Counted from the first letter of the stretch, positions 10,674-23,948 are shown. The stretch: DNA of 64,000 nucleotides from Chlamydoabsidia padenii (GCA_025330725.1 JAIWND010000006.1:868001-932000), one strand, 5' to 3'. The notes: generated by a model from the letters alone, not told the origin. Numbers and translations: made by a program.

Positions 10674-11765
10674 ACAGGTAAAAGTCATAGCAAGTCTGAA
10701 CATATTGACACAAGGGTATTGGAGCTTGGCTTTTGCGGTGACTCAAGTTGGAAATATGCCATAGTGTCCACATCGACACTTTAATCATTAGCATCAGTTG
10801 ACAATTGGAGCAAGTAGAGCCCTTTCCCAATCTTAGTAGAGGCAGGCGGGATCAGAAAATGAATCAAGTTTGGTCTCGTTTGTCCATTTTTTATTTAATT
10901 ACAAAAGTCAGGTTAAAACGATCTTGAGGCTATACTGCTTCGTACAAGGGACATGGTACAATGGCCATTATGTAAACTTTGTTGGAAATAGGCTAAGGAA
11001 TGCTCATGGTTACTTTTGTCATTAGCATCACTTGTCCATTGAGGTATTAGAGCACTCCCAAGATTCAAGGCGAGGGTAAGCGGGTCTTGAACCAAGTTTT
11101 GTCTTGTGTGTCAATTTTCATTCTGCAACTTTTTTCACCAAAGCCAGGTTAAAACGATCTTGAGGCTATACTGCTCCATACACTGAACTTGGTACAATGT
11201 CCATTATGTAAGGTTTGTTGGAAATAGGCTGAGGAATGCTCATGGTTACTTTTGTCATTAGCACCGCTTGTTCATTAAGCTAGTAGAGCTCTCTCAAGTT
11301 TCCAGGCGAGAGTAAACGGGGTTTGAAATAAGTTTTGTCTTGTGTGTCAATTTTCATTCTGCCACTTTTTTTTTTTCCGAAAGTCAGGTTAAAACGATCT
11401 TGAGGCTATACTGCTCCATACAGTGAACTTGGTACAATGACCATTATGTAAAGTTTGTTGGAAATAGATTAAGTAATGCTCATGGTCACTTTTGTCATTG
11501 GCATCCATCGACAATTGGAGCGAGTAGAGCTTTTCCAAATCTTGGTAGAGGCAGGCGGGATCTGAAAATGAAGTCTGGTTCCTCTTCTTCTTCTTGCAAA
11601 TGACAGGTAAAGGTCATCGCAAGCCTGGACAGATTGACACAAGGGTCTTGGCACTTGACTTTTGGGGTAAGATATGTTGGAAATATGCCATAGTATCCAT
11701 ATCACCACTTTAATCATTAGCATACATTAACAATTGAGCGAATAGTGCTATTCCATAATTCTGTT
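10674..11765. repeat. Tandem array of diverged ~238-bp units
   Basis: Units start with CAGGT(T)AAAA at about 10676, 10909, 11145, 11385 and 11604, so the period is 233-240 bp and there are about 4.6 copies. The middle three share ACGATCTTGAGGCTATACTG near their start and TGCTCATGG(T)(T/C)AC further on. The first and last share TTGACACAAGGGT and GGAAATATGCCATAGT, forming a second subtype; the fourth copy is a hybrid. On the minus strand each unit carries a similar reading with DANDKS and AYFQ(Q)xL followed by stops, so the repeat probably came from coding sequence. Confidence 0.8.
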
Positions 11766-12208
11766 CGCACTTTTCGTGCACCTAGCATTTCCCTTTTTGT
11801 CGGTTGATATTTGTCAAAATATCGGACGGGGTGTGAAAATCACACAAGAGTTAAAATAGAACAAATCGAATGCAGCTCGTATTCTATATCACCTCATTTT
11901 TGACAAATTTACTTTTACACCCTTCATTGTCCAAGTTACCAAAACATCCCGCTTGTCGATAAGTTCAAGAAAATGAAAACTCAGTATAGACTACTTGTTT
12001 CCCATGAAACAATGATCAGAACTCTATCCCACTCTTTTAGTTGAATGTCGGATTTTGAAAAACGCTTGATTCTCCGATTTCATGCATGACTAAGAAGAAC
12101 ACTTTCCGTTTTACGTTATTGAGTCACTCATTTTATTGATAACAATCATTGGGTACTATACAAAAAGCTATCATCGTAATTGATATTACTTCAATTGGGG
12201 AGATAAGA
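11766..12208. other. Intergenic region downstream of the Tyr-rich gene
   Basis: About 440 bp with no gene. It includes motif-like CGGGGTGTGAAAA (11827) and CGGATTTTGAAAA (12049) but no exact copy. Confidence 0.4.
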
Positions 12209-12661
12209 TTAAGGATCAGCATAGGGGTCGCTTGTTTTCCAAAGATCTTTAACAGAACTGACGTAGTTTGCTTCGGGCCAGATTCGGTTTCCTTGTGGAT
12301 CAAAAGTTACCCTTGTATGAGAATAGGGGTTTCCAAAATAGGAGCCTGTTCCATACCGGGCTCGATTCAATAACCGGTTTAGCACATTGGGCTCACGATA
12401 GTAGTTTTGATATAATATATATTGTTGCATGAGTGGATGGGAGTAATATGGCTGACTCATGTTGTACTGTTGCATGGTTGGATAGCGGGGTGGGTAGCTG
12501 GTCCCACCATAAGGATCATAAGGGTCTGCACAATACATAGATGAAGGTGAGTAGCCGCTATAGTAACCACTTGGGACTTGAAAATAAATAAAAAAGAAGT
12601 TAATCATTGATTACTTTCGCAAACCATAATACTGTTACTCACTATTGGGATAATAAGACAT
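12209..12661 (-). CDS. Small Tyr/Pro-rich hypothetical protein
   Basis: A 128-aa protein from two exons, 12661-12643 and 12576-12209, joined by a GTGAGT/CAAG intron. It begins MSYYPNIPSGYYSGYSP and is rich in Tyr, Pro, Ser and Met through residue 70 (repeated QQY and SQPYY pieces). A more ordinary C-terminal part follows (NRLLNRARYGTGSYF, then RVTFDPQGNRIWPEANYVSS). No signal peptide or membrane segment is seen. The composition suggests a disordered N-terminus and a short folded or binding C-terminus. I do not recognise a named family. An exact motif copy lies 186 bp upstream. Confidence 0.7.
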
Positions 12662-14099
12662 TATGGGAATGAGAAAGGTATGATATGATCAATTGAGAGA
12701 AACCAAAAAAAAAAAAAAAAGATGCCATATCGTTTTATATCTTTCAGTCTTCTGAGATATTTGACAAAGGGAGGTTAACACTTTAAAGAATGATTAGTTA
12801 AAAGGAAGGTGATATCATCAAGAAGCTGATTTTGACAGAGGGGTTTCGGGATTTGAAAAATCATACTTTAATGCAAGTTGTCTTTCTTCACAATTTAACT
12901 AACCTGAAGGGATCCAATCGAAACTTAAACAAGTAATGACGAGGAGAAACAATTTCAAAAAAAAAAAGAATAAACGGGAAAGTCATTGCTTTGTTCTTTT
13001 CATCATCATTCTACCCGAAATATGTTTTATAAGGAGCCATAACCTCATCTTGATAATGGTGATTACGATGATGATGATGATGATGATGACAGCCACGTGA
13101 AAAAAATCACATTGATAGATGAATTCATTAGTTATATCTTGGTCATCCCCTTCATGTCAAAGAAAATGGCGGGAAATGGGGATTATGCATATATGAGACA
13201 ATCTAGTGCAAGGCGCCGGCGGGCGTTGAAACAGACGGGCTTTGAAAATAACAAAGAACTCAAATTGAGGCATTAAAACGAGTTCCGTGATAGTGTTGAT
13301 AACATTGAAAGCGATTCCATATGAAAGGATAAGCAAACATGTTGTTAGTCACATAAAAAAGGTGTTATTTAAGCCTACTTGATCATCCCTCGTGGCTGGA
13401 GGATATCTACACTCAGGGATCTTCCTGCGGCTTCCTCGACTGGAACAAAGCTGCGCTTCTTGTGATGACTGAGGCTGATAAAAAGAAAGGGTGAGAGACA
13501 GGGGCTTGCCTAATTAGTCAACGGCGTCAATGGATTCTGGAGAGCACTTGATTTTAACACTGTTAAAAGTGATTGATGTGGATGGCTATGAGAGAATACT
13601 TTATGATTACTGATGATCATTTATAAAAGCTCAAAGAAAGTTCGCAATCGTTGAGATTTGTAAATTAAGGTTCTCATATACCTGTAACATAGTAGATTGC
13701 TTTAGAAAGCTAATAATGCTATTGGCTCATTGTCAAGTTTTTTTTTTTTCTTCCACAAATTCAAGCCACCACTAAATTGAGGCATTTTTTCATTGCCTTT
13801 CGGGATATGAATTATTTGTCGTTCCACTTATCCCGCCTCAGCATTTTAATCGATCTGGTCGCTGAGAGCGCCGATTTTTTCTATAAAAAAATCTTTTTCA
13901 ACTTTCTTTATTCCCTTTTTCCTTTTATATATTCGTCTTTATTCCTTTTTTTTTTTATTTTTATTACCATTGTTGTTTTTACCACCCCTCTCTTTTACTA
14001 CAATCCTCTTTTGTTTTATGGATGGTGCACTTCTCTAGTACTATACACAGAAACTCCTCAGCAGACGTTTGGCTACCACTCAATCAAACCAGCAAAACC
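12662..14099. other. Intergenic region between divergent genes
   Basis: A 1.4-kb spacer between the Tyr-rich gene (minus) and the kinase (plus). It has an exact motif at 12847-12857, a (GAT)n microsatellite at about 13068-13089, a variant CGGGATATGAA near 13802 and a long pyrimidine-rich kinase leader. A 37-codon protein-like open frame at 13381-13494 (piece SSCGFLDWNKAALLVMTEAD) may be a relic or a stray exon; it has no clear start. Confidence 0.5.
12847..12857 (+). promoter_or_regulatory. CGGGATTTGAA motif, exact copy
   Basis: 186 bp upstream of the start codon of the Tyr/Pro-rich gene on the minus strand. Confidence 0.5.
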
Positions 14100-15429
14100 A
14101 TGATCAACAGTCTAGCCAAGAAAGCTGCCACACCTGAACCTTTGCCTGTTTGTATATCTAGGGAATCAAGTCAAAGCATGTCCTCTGCCTCAAGTAGCTG
14201 CTCCACTCTCGACATTAAGGGTGACGTAAAACGCAACAGTACTGGAAACAACAACAACAACCAACTAATGACAGCACAACAAGTCCATCCATCTTCCAAC
14301 AAGTCTTATTCTAATACAGTCTCACCTGCTTCTTCCGTTGTATCAACAGCTACTTCTAATGCACCCCGTCGACTTCATCGTGCTGATACTGCCAATCTCA
14401 AGGAATACGGTGAATGCTACCGACGTCTTGGTGAAGGATCAACTGCTGTGGTGATGATAACTCGTAAATTGGAAGGCAAAGGTGAAAAATTGTATGCCAT
14501 CAAACAATTCCGAAAACGACAACGATCCGAATCAGAAAAGGAATACATGAAGAAACTCACCAGCGAATTCTGTATATCTTCCACCTTCTCTCACCCTAAT
14601 ATTGTGGAAACCATTGATTTGGTATTGGATGATCGAAAACGATACAGCACAGTGATGGAATACGTAAGTCATCCCCCCCTCCTCATTCTTTTTTTCTTTA
14701 CTCATCATCATCATCATTTTTTTTTTTTAGTGTCCTGGAGGTGATCTATTTGGTTGCATCATGGCGGAATGTATGACTGAACGTGAAAAAGCCTGTTGTT
14801 TCAAGCAAATGGTCCAAGGCTTGGCATATCTCCATTCGGTCGGAGTGGCGCATCGGTAATGTACCACACACACACACACACATAACTATTCTGGTCTATT
14901 AACACTTTATTCTATATTTAGTGATATCAAGCCAGAAAACCTCTTGTTGGCGGCCGATGGCACAGTTAAAATCACCGATTTTGGAGTCAGCGATGTCTTC
15001 CGATTTGCATGGGAATCTCAAGGTCATAAAAGTCGTGGATTAATGGGATCTGAACCTTACATTGCACCAGAAGCGTTTGAAAACAAGGAATACTGGGGTG
15101 CTTTGGCGGATGTTTGGTCTTCCGGTATTGTCCTCTACTGTCTATGGATGCAAGGCTTAATATGGCACCGCGCGAAGAAATCCGATAACGCCTATGCTTG
15201 CTACTTGCGTAACTACTCTACTCAGCAATTCGAACTATTGTCAAAACTACCCACCGGTCCTCGAAAACTACTTTACGCCATCCTTGATCCAAATCCTGCT
15301 ACTCGTATCTCTTGTGAAGCCATTCTAAATGATCCTTGGGTGCAATCTATAGATGTTTGTGTTGGTGGTGGGGTCGGTTTTAACAAGGAACCTCATCATC
15401 ATATACCACCCTCTTGTAAATTAAGATGA
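14100..15429 (+). CDS. Serine/threonine protein kinase, HAL4/SAT4-HAL5 type
   Basis: Cytosolic kinase of the fungal HAL4/HAL5/NPR1 branch, which in yeast stabilises nutrient and potassium transporters at the plasma membrane. Exons 14100-14663, 14731-14855 and 14922-15429, giving 398 aa. An upstream in-frame ATG at 14022 would add 26 aa; I chose 14100 for its AAAACC context. Residues 1-95 are a Ser/Asn-rich tail. The kinase domain has the glycine loop (RRLGEGSTAVV), catalytic Lys (YAIKQF), HRDIKPENLLL, DFG (KITDFGVSD) and APE (SEPYIAPEAF). SEFCISSTFSHPNIVE, the VMEYCPGGDLF hinge and the DVWSSGIVLYC segment are typical of this branch. The tail after the C-lobe is short and ends with a His-rich stretch. 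Confidence 0.93.
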
Positions 15430-15938
15430 TCTGGTTTTATAACTATAGTCTTTATCATTTATACCCTTTTATCTCATCCTCTTCATTCCTTTTAATCTTC
15501 TGTATATTTCCCCACTACTCACTCTTCCCCCTCCAATCATCATACTGTCTTTTTTTATGTTCTATTTTATGCATCCTTTATAATACAACCAATAAATAAA
15601 TAAACAATCTCATTACATTGCTACTATTTTGCATGGCACTTTTTATTGAAATCCCGATATAACTGGGAATGAAGAAGTGGCATGATTTGGTGGGATGATT
15701 CACATCAGATCTAAAGGAATTCTGTGTTGTTTAGAATCAAAGACCCAGTAGTTAAATAAACTTGACATGCTCCATCCCTTTAGGAGCGCATATCACCCTT
15801 TCCCTCGGGACAAGCCAATGAAAATCAATCATAAAGGAAATGATTTAAATCCCGCTAGCTGACGTGGAATTGACTTTTTGTTTCTTCGCCTTTCTTTCCA
15901 CTCCCACTTTTTCTCATCTAAACAAACGAATTATAACA
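15430..15938. other. Kinase 3' region and YRA1 promoter
   Basis: AATAAATAAATAAAC at about 15591 is a likely polyadenylation signal for the kinase. Two motif variants of the form ATTKAAATCCCG lie at 15646-15656 and 15843-15854, the second 85 bp before the YRA1 start codon. Confidence 0.5.
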
Positions 15939-17223
15939 ATGTCCTCCTCTCTTGATATGGCTCTTGATGAAGTGATTACTATCAACAAACAAAGAAGTAG
16001 AACTCCTGGTAGTATCAACAAGCGAAATGGTCCTGGTAACAACAGAAACAATAGAAACCAATCGGTATGTCACTTCTTTACTTTGATTTGAATGAACAAC
16101 TCTCCTCAGTTGGGGCTGACCAAGGTGAAGCTTGCAAAAAGAAAACGAAAAGGATGGATCAAGTAGCATTCTGGCCTTGGTATATATAAAAACTATGGGG
16201 GTGGTGGTAAACACCTTGATTGCCTAAAACGACCGATCTTACAATTTACTCAGTGAGACAGACGGAACAGAGGGAACAATGATGGATTATAACTTGTTTG
16301 CTTTGATTGGTCTATCATTCGTACTGGCTACCTACCTTGGTGGTTTGGATCTTCTCTTTTTGCTCACTTCCTCTTGGGTCCACTTTGGGGTGTTTAATCA
16401 TTCATACTCATACATTTACAACTACATATTCACCCGGAAACTGATTCATCCAACCTTTTTTTTTATTATTATCTCTTGTCAATTGCCATTTTCACAGCAA
16501 CAAAACCGCAACTCATCCTCTGGTAGACCTCCTCTTAGGAATCAAGCTCCTGCTCCTCGTGGCCCTAGAAATAGTCTTCTGGTCTCCAATCTCCACCATA
16601 ATGTGACAGAAAAGGATCTCTATGTAAGTTTCAACACTCATCCCTTTAATAGACAATACTAACTAATTTTTTGATGCTTCTTTATCATCATTATTAGGAT
16701 CTTTTTGGTCAAATTGGTAACGTCAAGCGTGCTTTCCTTCATTTGGCTCCTACTGGCAAATCCTCAGGTGTGGCCGATATTGTTTATACTAACGCCAATG
16801 ATGCTGAACGGGCTAGAAACTCATACAACAATGTCGAACTGGATGGTAAGACCCAACAAATCAAATAGAATGAAAACCATATACTGATTCTTGTCTTGTC
16901 TTTTTTTTTTTTTTCAGGTCGACCTATGCGAATTGCTTTTGCGGACTTGTCTGCTGCAGTAGCAAGCACTTTACCTATCAACAGAAGAATTCAACCCGGA
17001 AGGACTCAACATACTGGAAACATACGAGGCAACCGCCGCCCTGGGAACAACAACAACCGTCAACGTGGTGGTAGCTCTACTAAACGTGAACCACGCCCAA
17101 AGGTATCTCAGGCTGATCTGGATGCTGATATGGACTCTTATATGGCTGTGGGTAAGTGGTATACATTAAACGGATTCGGTAACGAAAACTAACACATCTT
17201 TCTTTTTGATTTATATAGACTAA
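15939..17223 (+). CDS. YRA1: mRNA export adaptor Yra1/ALYREF-like (TREX component)
   Basis: Nuclear RNA-binding adaptor that links spliced mRNA to the export receptor. Exons 15939-16064, 16498-16623, 16698-16845, 16918-17151 and 17219-17223, giving 212 aa. Layout is canonical: an N-terminal helicase-binding motif (SSLDMALDEVI), an Arg/Gly/Asn-rich linker, one RRM (NSLLVSNLHHNVTEKDLYDL through GRPMRIAFADLS), a second RG/N-rich linker, and a C-terminal helicase-binding motif (DLDADMDSYMAVD). The first intron is 433 nt, far longer than the others here. The last coding exon contributes only five bases (AC plus TAA). Confidence 0.93.
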
Positions 17224-18475
17224 ATCGATTCTTTCATCCCATATTTAATCTTTTTTTTTTTTACATATTGCTCAACCCCATCACCTCATTCTCATCACCC
17301 CTCCACTTTAGTCTTAGAATGATATCAAACATTATATGTAATGCTCATTTGGATCTAAAATAAAACTGTTTTTTTATATATATACATACCTTTAACTTGC
17401 CCATCATTTGTACTCTTGCTAAATAAAGAAACGATGGGGAGATGAACCAATTGTCTGTCTTTTATAATATAGGTTACTAAAGATTCTTACTAACCGATCT
17501 GATCCTTCTCTTGTTATTCAATATGCTTTGGTTTTACGCCTTTAACAAAATAGAGGGTGCCCTTGATTTGCAGCAAGGTTTACACATTATCATGAATGTA
17601 TTTCAAACACCGGCGTGTAGAAAAGAAGTACTGTATTCTCAAATCATCGTATCTCGCTAATCAACTATAGAAACCTTTTAGTTTTTGTTACGTTGGTTTC
17701 CTAAATATGTTATCTTTCGTTATGGTTAAAGAAAAAGTAAAAAAGGATGGAGAAGCACTTCATGCTGTTTCCATTTGACCTCAAAAAAGAGAAAAAAAAA
17801 AGTATCAAGATGCATGATACCACTGTACTAAAAAGTGCTAATCTTGACGTTTGCCCAAATCGGTGATGTTGAATTTTAAGCAGGGATTCGAAAACCATAT
17901 ATACATAAGAAAGTGATACTCAAGCAAGAACTTGTAAGATTTGTACACTGGTCGAAGTTTTTAAAATCCCGCCTACTCGCCCTTCGTCTATTTCCTAGTC
18001 AGGTTCGGGGACCACTACACACACAATCACCTACTGATGCTAATGATTAAAGTGGCCAGGTTGAGACTTCATGTCATTCCTAACCAACTTTGTTAAGAAA
18101 GCCAGAGCAACCGAACCCTTGTGTCAGTCATGTAAAGGTTGAGATGGATTTGGATTGATTAGAGCTTTCGACTCACAAAAACCAACATCAAGAGAAGAAA
18201 ACATCGTTTTATACCCCGCCCTATCTGCGCCTGTGAGGCTGGTTATACCATACAAACATGTGAGGTATAGTATTGGTAAGAGAGACTGAAGTATAAATGA
18301 CAAATGTATTGTTTTATTAAGTGTACTAGTTTTTTATAAAAGATAGAATAATAAAACAAAAACAAAAAAAGACCTAATGAAGGCCGGGATACAAAGAGAA
18401 TCCAACCCGTAAAGATAAAAGGGGTAATTGTATAACTAGATAGTGGGAGGGAAGAGGAAACATTTGTATCTATTA
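17224..18475. other. Intergenic region between convergent genes
   Basis: 1.25 kb between YRA1 (plus) and the RRM gene (minus). No supported gene. Motif-like AAAATCCCGCC occurs at 17966 and CAGGGATTCGAAAA at 17881. Short ORFs lack coding character. Confidence 0.45.
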
Positions 18476-20124
18476 CTAAGTGCGGTAGGGTTCAACCGGC
18501 ACGTTTCGTCGGGATGAACCTTCACCAGTGGATGGAATATCTATATATAACCCCCCATAAAAGATAATGTTAAAATTAAGCCATAATGTATACTATACCT
18601 TTTGATTTATAAAGGAATGACTTACATGTATCAGTTCCTCGGTGCATAGCAGGTGGAGGGGAAGAGGATGAAGAAGGAGGAGATCTAATATGTGTGTCGA
18701 TAATTTGTGTTGGTGCCAGTGTTGATGGTTGGTGCCAGTGTTGATGATTGGTGAGTAAAAAAATGTCGACATTGATCAAAAGAGTATATAAAAGTAAGAT
18801 CGTAGTTGGTAGATCAACCGGGATGGTATCGTGATGCCAGAGTCTCTTATCACCCCCTTTTTTTTTGTTCCTCTTTTTTAACAGTTCGTTACCTAGTTCT
18901 TGTATGATTGTTGCTGTTTCCATAATCATCTGATGGTGGTGGTGCACGTCGAGTATCCTTCTTGTTCAATCCAATATCCCAATCCAATTTCAATCTACGG
19001 CCTTCGACACTGAATCCTTGAAAGTTGTCCATCGCTTCTTGAGCATCCCGACGTTCTTCGAATTCAACAAAAGCAAACCTAGTCGAGGATCATACCCGAA
19101 AAAAAAAAAAAAAAAAAAGTTAATACTAGATGATTACGTTGTTTTTCATATCACTTTATTGTTTTTACTATACCCTTTGTTCTTTGTAGTCACAGCGTCA
19201 ATGGGAATGGTGATCTTGACAAGTTTTCCATAGCGATCAAACATACCTGCCACATCCTTTTCACAATAATCGTAAGGTAAGTTACCAACAAAGATTATGG
19301 TAGATCGTTGACGTTCTTCTTCAGTGCCCCTAGATCGATATATGTAAAAAAGTAAGTTGGGGTCCATTCGTCCGTCATCACTTTGATCCTTTTTAATTTA
19401 TTTACCTATCCACAGTACGTCTGGAAGATCGCGATCTTGAATCATAGAGTCGATCATCGTATCGTTGATAGCGTCGATCATTATATGGTTGTCGATAATG
19501 GGGTGACTGTCGAGTGTGTGGTGCATGATGATGATGAGAGGGTGGAGGGTAATGAGAGTAATGATCACGAGGATGAGTTTGCTGCTGGTGATAATATGAC
19601 GAGCGATGGTGATCATAAGGTAAAGGATAATCATCACGACGGCCTCTTGCATCATATCTTGAGTCTCCATAACGTGGTTGGTATCGATCCTGATGCCTTG
19701 AAGATGCTGGTGGTGGTGGTGAAGAAGAAGAAGAAGATGGTACGTAACTATTTCTGTCGTTCCTATTGTCGTCTCTGTTGCTTCTATATCGATAGTCATC
19801 TTCACGATAGTCGCGTCGACGGTGAGGGCGGGAAGATTGATCCAGGTCTTGATAAGTTGTTGATGTGTTGCCGTCCCTACGTTCATATAGTGCATCATAT
19901 CTGGACGACTGGCGTTGGTTAGGAGAGAGGGACCGATCGTCTCGTTCCTTGCTGTGATGACGGTATTGGCGACTTGTATTGCTATGTTGGGCATCTGTGG
20001 TGGCATTGGGAATCCCTGATGGTGGAGAGGAAGCTGATGTGTTAATAGCTGTTTCAGAATATCTACCACCTTCAGCAGATGATGAAGCAGGCGGCTGTAT
20101 AGGAGACGAATTATCTGAAACCAT
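18476..20124 (-). CDS. RRM RNA-binding protein with long disordered N-terminus
   Basis: Predicted nuclear RNA-binding protein of 394 aa. Exons on the minus strand: 20124-19406, 19329-19174, 19078-18893, 18684-18626 and 18540-18476. Residues 1-240 are disordered, rich in Arg, Asp, Tyr, Ser and His (RS- and RD-type pieces, poly-Ser, a HHHH cluster). The RRM follows at about 247-325: RNP2 is TIIFVGNLPYD and RNP1 is KGFAFVEFE. A short Pro/Ser-rich tail ends NVPVEPYRT. It resembles SR-like splicing factors, but with the disordered part before the RRM rather than after it. No named orthologue is clear. Confidence 0.88.
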
Positions 20125-20731
20125 GTTTCCAAGTAGTTAAAGAAAAGAAGAAGGGGGAGAAAAAAAAAAGAAGAGTGAAAATTTATATTAGGTTGATTTG
20201 ATGAGCCACCGATCCTTGACAGAATTTCAAATTCCGCCGGAGTTCAGACTTTAAACAACAACGTGTTTCTGACATTTGTCATATAGCTTTGGTGAATAGT
20301 TTATCAAAAAAATATATTAACAGAATGGTTGGGAAAGTATAACAAGACTTCAGTTTCACGCGTCTTACAGAAACACCGGGTCATCAAGAGGAGAGACATA
20401 CTGTAGGTGGGGACAAAGTTCAATGTGCCATTTACACACTGAGAAGAAGTATGATGAGTGGGGTTTCTTTTTCAACAATAAATTATGAAGTTATGATGAT
20501 GGAGATCATTCAATTATTGTTAGGAAAAGTAAAATGATGTTCAAGTCAAGTTGTGCATGATTTTTCTTTTTTTGGGGTCGATACGGTCACATTGAGGCGT
20601 TTTTTCGGGATTTCAAATGCAAAAGGTTGACATGCAAAATTTTGTGGTAAAAGTTTTCTTTACTCTTCTTTTACTTTCTTTTTCTCTTTTTTTTTTTTTT
20701 TTTTTATTGACAACCACTACTTATTAACAAC
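20125..20731. promoter_or_regulatory. Divergent promoter, RRM gene and FKBP gene
   Basis: A 607-bp spacer. Motif variants face each gene: TTTCAAATTCCG at 20224-20235 on the RRM side and CGGGATTTCAAA at 20606-20617 on the FKBP side. A pyrimidine tract of about 20 T precedes the FKBP start. Confidence 0.5.
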
Positions 20732-22550
20732 ATGAGCATTCAAGGATTCTTCGGTAAGACTATGATTGTACATGCCACACTATCCTCATACAGTTGAACT
20801 GTTATGTCGATCGAAACATGATTATTTCAATATCTGTAATGCTAACACTTTTCTTTTGCTATATGCCTCTCTTTGTAAATCATAGGATTAAAGGTTGCCC
20901 CTGGTAAAACCTATACTCAAATCGCTGAAAACTCTTTCCGCATCACCATGGTAAGTAAAGCAACACATTATATTGTCATCTTGCACCGGATCTCACCAAC
21001 TCGTTTATTTTACGTCTTCTTAGGCCTCTCTTGCCGAAGTTGGCAAGAACACTGCCCGTGCATCTCTTTGCATCAAGGTGGACGATAACGACTTTGTCTT
21101 GTGCTCTTTGGCTCCTGGTAAAGTTGATCAACAATTATTAGATCTCATCATCGTCAAGGGTGAACAAGTTACCTTCTCTGTCCAAGGTCAACAGTAAGTG
21201 AAAAAAAAAATGTTTGATGTCTTTACATTTTACTAACTTTACTTTTAATTTAATCTCATGATAGAACTATTCACTTGACTGGTAACTACTTGTATGAAGA
21301 CGAAGGCTTGGATGGTGATGATGAAGATGAAGATGAAGAAGGCGAAATGGACAGCGACGAAGCCGAACTTATGCTTGAAGACGACGACGACGAAGATGAA
21401 GATGATGATGATGTTAACGAAGAAGATCTCGAAGACTTTTTGGCGTAAGTGAAATGATTATTTGTTGGCCACAAAATAAAATGTAAATCGACTAACTATC
21501 TTTTATCCATATTGATCATTTAGTAACGCTCCTGAAGGTATCGATCGTAACAAAGTCCGTAAGTGCTATAGATTTTTTAAACAAAAGCACCAACGTATTG
21601 ATTAACTAACTTCCTTTGTATTCCTATTCACTCCTTTCAGTCGCTTACTTGAACGGTGAACTCGACTCTGATGAAATGGGCTCCGACTCTGAAGAAGAAC
21701 TTGATGAATCTCGTATCCAAGAAATCGAAGAAGACGAAGAAGAAGAAGAAGAACAAGAAGAAGCTCCCAAACCTTTGACCAAGAAAGAAAAGAAAGCTGC
21801 CGCCGCCGCTGCTGCCGCTGAACCTACCAAGCCTTTGACCAAGAAAGAAAAGAAGGCTGCTGCTGCTGCTGCTGCTGCTGAAAAGGAACAAGCTGCCAAA
21901 CAAGAAAAGAAGCGCGCCGCTGACTCTGAAAAGGAAGAACCTACCAAGAAGCAAAAGGTCGAAGAAAAGAAGCCCAAGCAACAAGAAAAGAAGGTAAAAA
22001 AGAAAAAAAAAGGATTATCCAACAATAAAATGTACTGATTTGTCTTTGTCTTTTAATAGCAAGTGACCAAAATGGCCAATGGATTGATCATTGAAGATAT
22101 CAAGGTTGGTGAAGGTGCTAATGTCCGCAGTGGTGCTAGAGTAAGTAGGAAAAGGAATATTAAAATAAAGGATGATGTGTTAATTCTAATAATGTTCTTT
22201 CTTTTTATAGATTGGTATGCGATACATCGGTAAATTGACCAGCGGCAAGGTGTTTGACAAGAATGTCTCTGGTAAACCCTTCAACTTCCGACTTGGAGCT
22301 GGTGAAGTGATCAAGGGTTGGGATCAAGGTATCTTGGGAATGAAGTTGGGTGGTGAACGCAAGTTGACCATTCCTGCTCCTTTGGCTTATGGTAAGCGTG
22401 GTGCTCCCCCTCAAATCCCTGGTAATGCTACCCTTGTCTTTGAAGTAAGTAGAAAGAGAAAAAAAAAGAATGGATTGATATAAACTAAATGACTGATTCT
22501 CAACTTTGTGTGTGTGTTTATTATAGATCAAGCTGGTCTCCATGAAATAA
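20732..22550 (+). CDS. Nucleolar FKBP-type peptidyl-prolyl isomerase (Fpr3/Fpr4-like)
   Basis: Histone-chaperone-type prolyl isomerase of the nucleolus. Nine exons: 20732-20753, 20886-20950, 21024-21193, 21265-21444, 21524-21558, 21641-21993, 22060-22140, 22211-22444 and 22527-22550, giving 387 aa. Residues 1-90 form a nucleoplasmin-like N-domain ([19 protein letters not shown]). Two acidic tracts follow, then a Lys-rich region with a duplicated [18 protein letters not shown] unit, then a C-terminal FKBP domain of about 105 aa. The isomerase pocket is intact: [40 protein letters not shown] and [17 protein letters not shown]. The order of domains and length match yeast Fpr3/Fpr4. Confidence 0.95.
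21781..21884 (+). repeat. Duplicated Lys/Ala-coding unit in the FKBP gene
   Basis: Two nearly identical coding units, each ending in eight alanine codons followed by Glu. The Ala codons differ between the copies (GCC-rich in the first, GCT-only in the second), so the duplication is not brand new. Confidence 0.7.
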
Positions 22551-22763
22551 ATGCTTTAGCCCTCCCCCCTCTTAGTTATAATATTACTTTTTTTTTGCAT
22601 TCTTCCATTTGACCATCTATTATGTAATCACCTTGCACACTTTATGTTATTACAAAACTCCCTCATGACAATCTTTGCTTATCTCAATAAATCTGACATT
22701 GTATTAATAAAAATTAAACTTTATGGACTTTGTACCTATCTTGACTTGGTGGACTTTATATAA

Positions 22764-23948
<1,185 letters not shown>

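Noticed and set aside
19383..19922. A 179-codon plus-strand frame over the RRM gene
   Set aside because: Antisense of the Arg/Asp/Tyr-rich exon. It is low in protein-like order and the opposite strand has clear splice sites and an RRM.
21637..22025. Minus-strand frames rich in Ser, Phe and Ala over the FKBP gene
   Set aside because: They are antisense readings of the Glu/Lys/Ala repeats in the FKBP gene.
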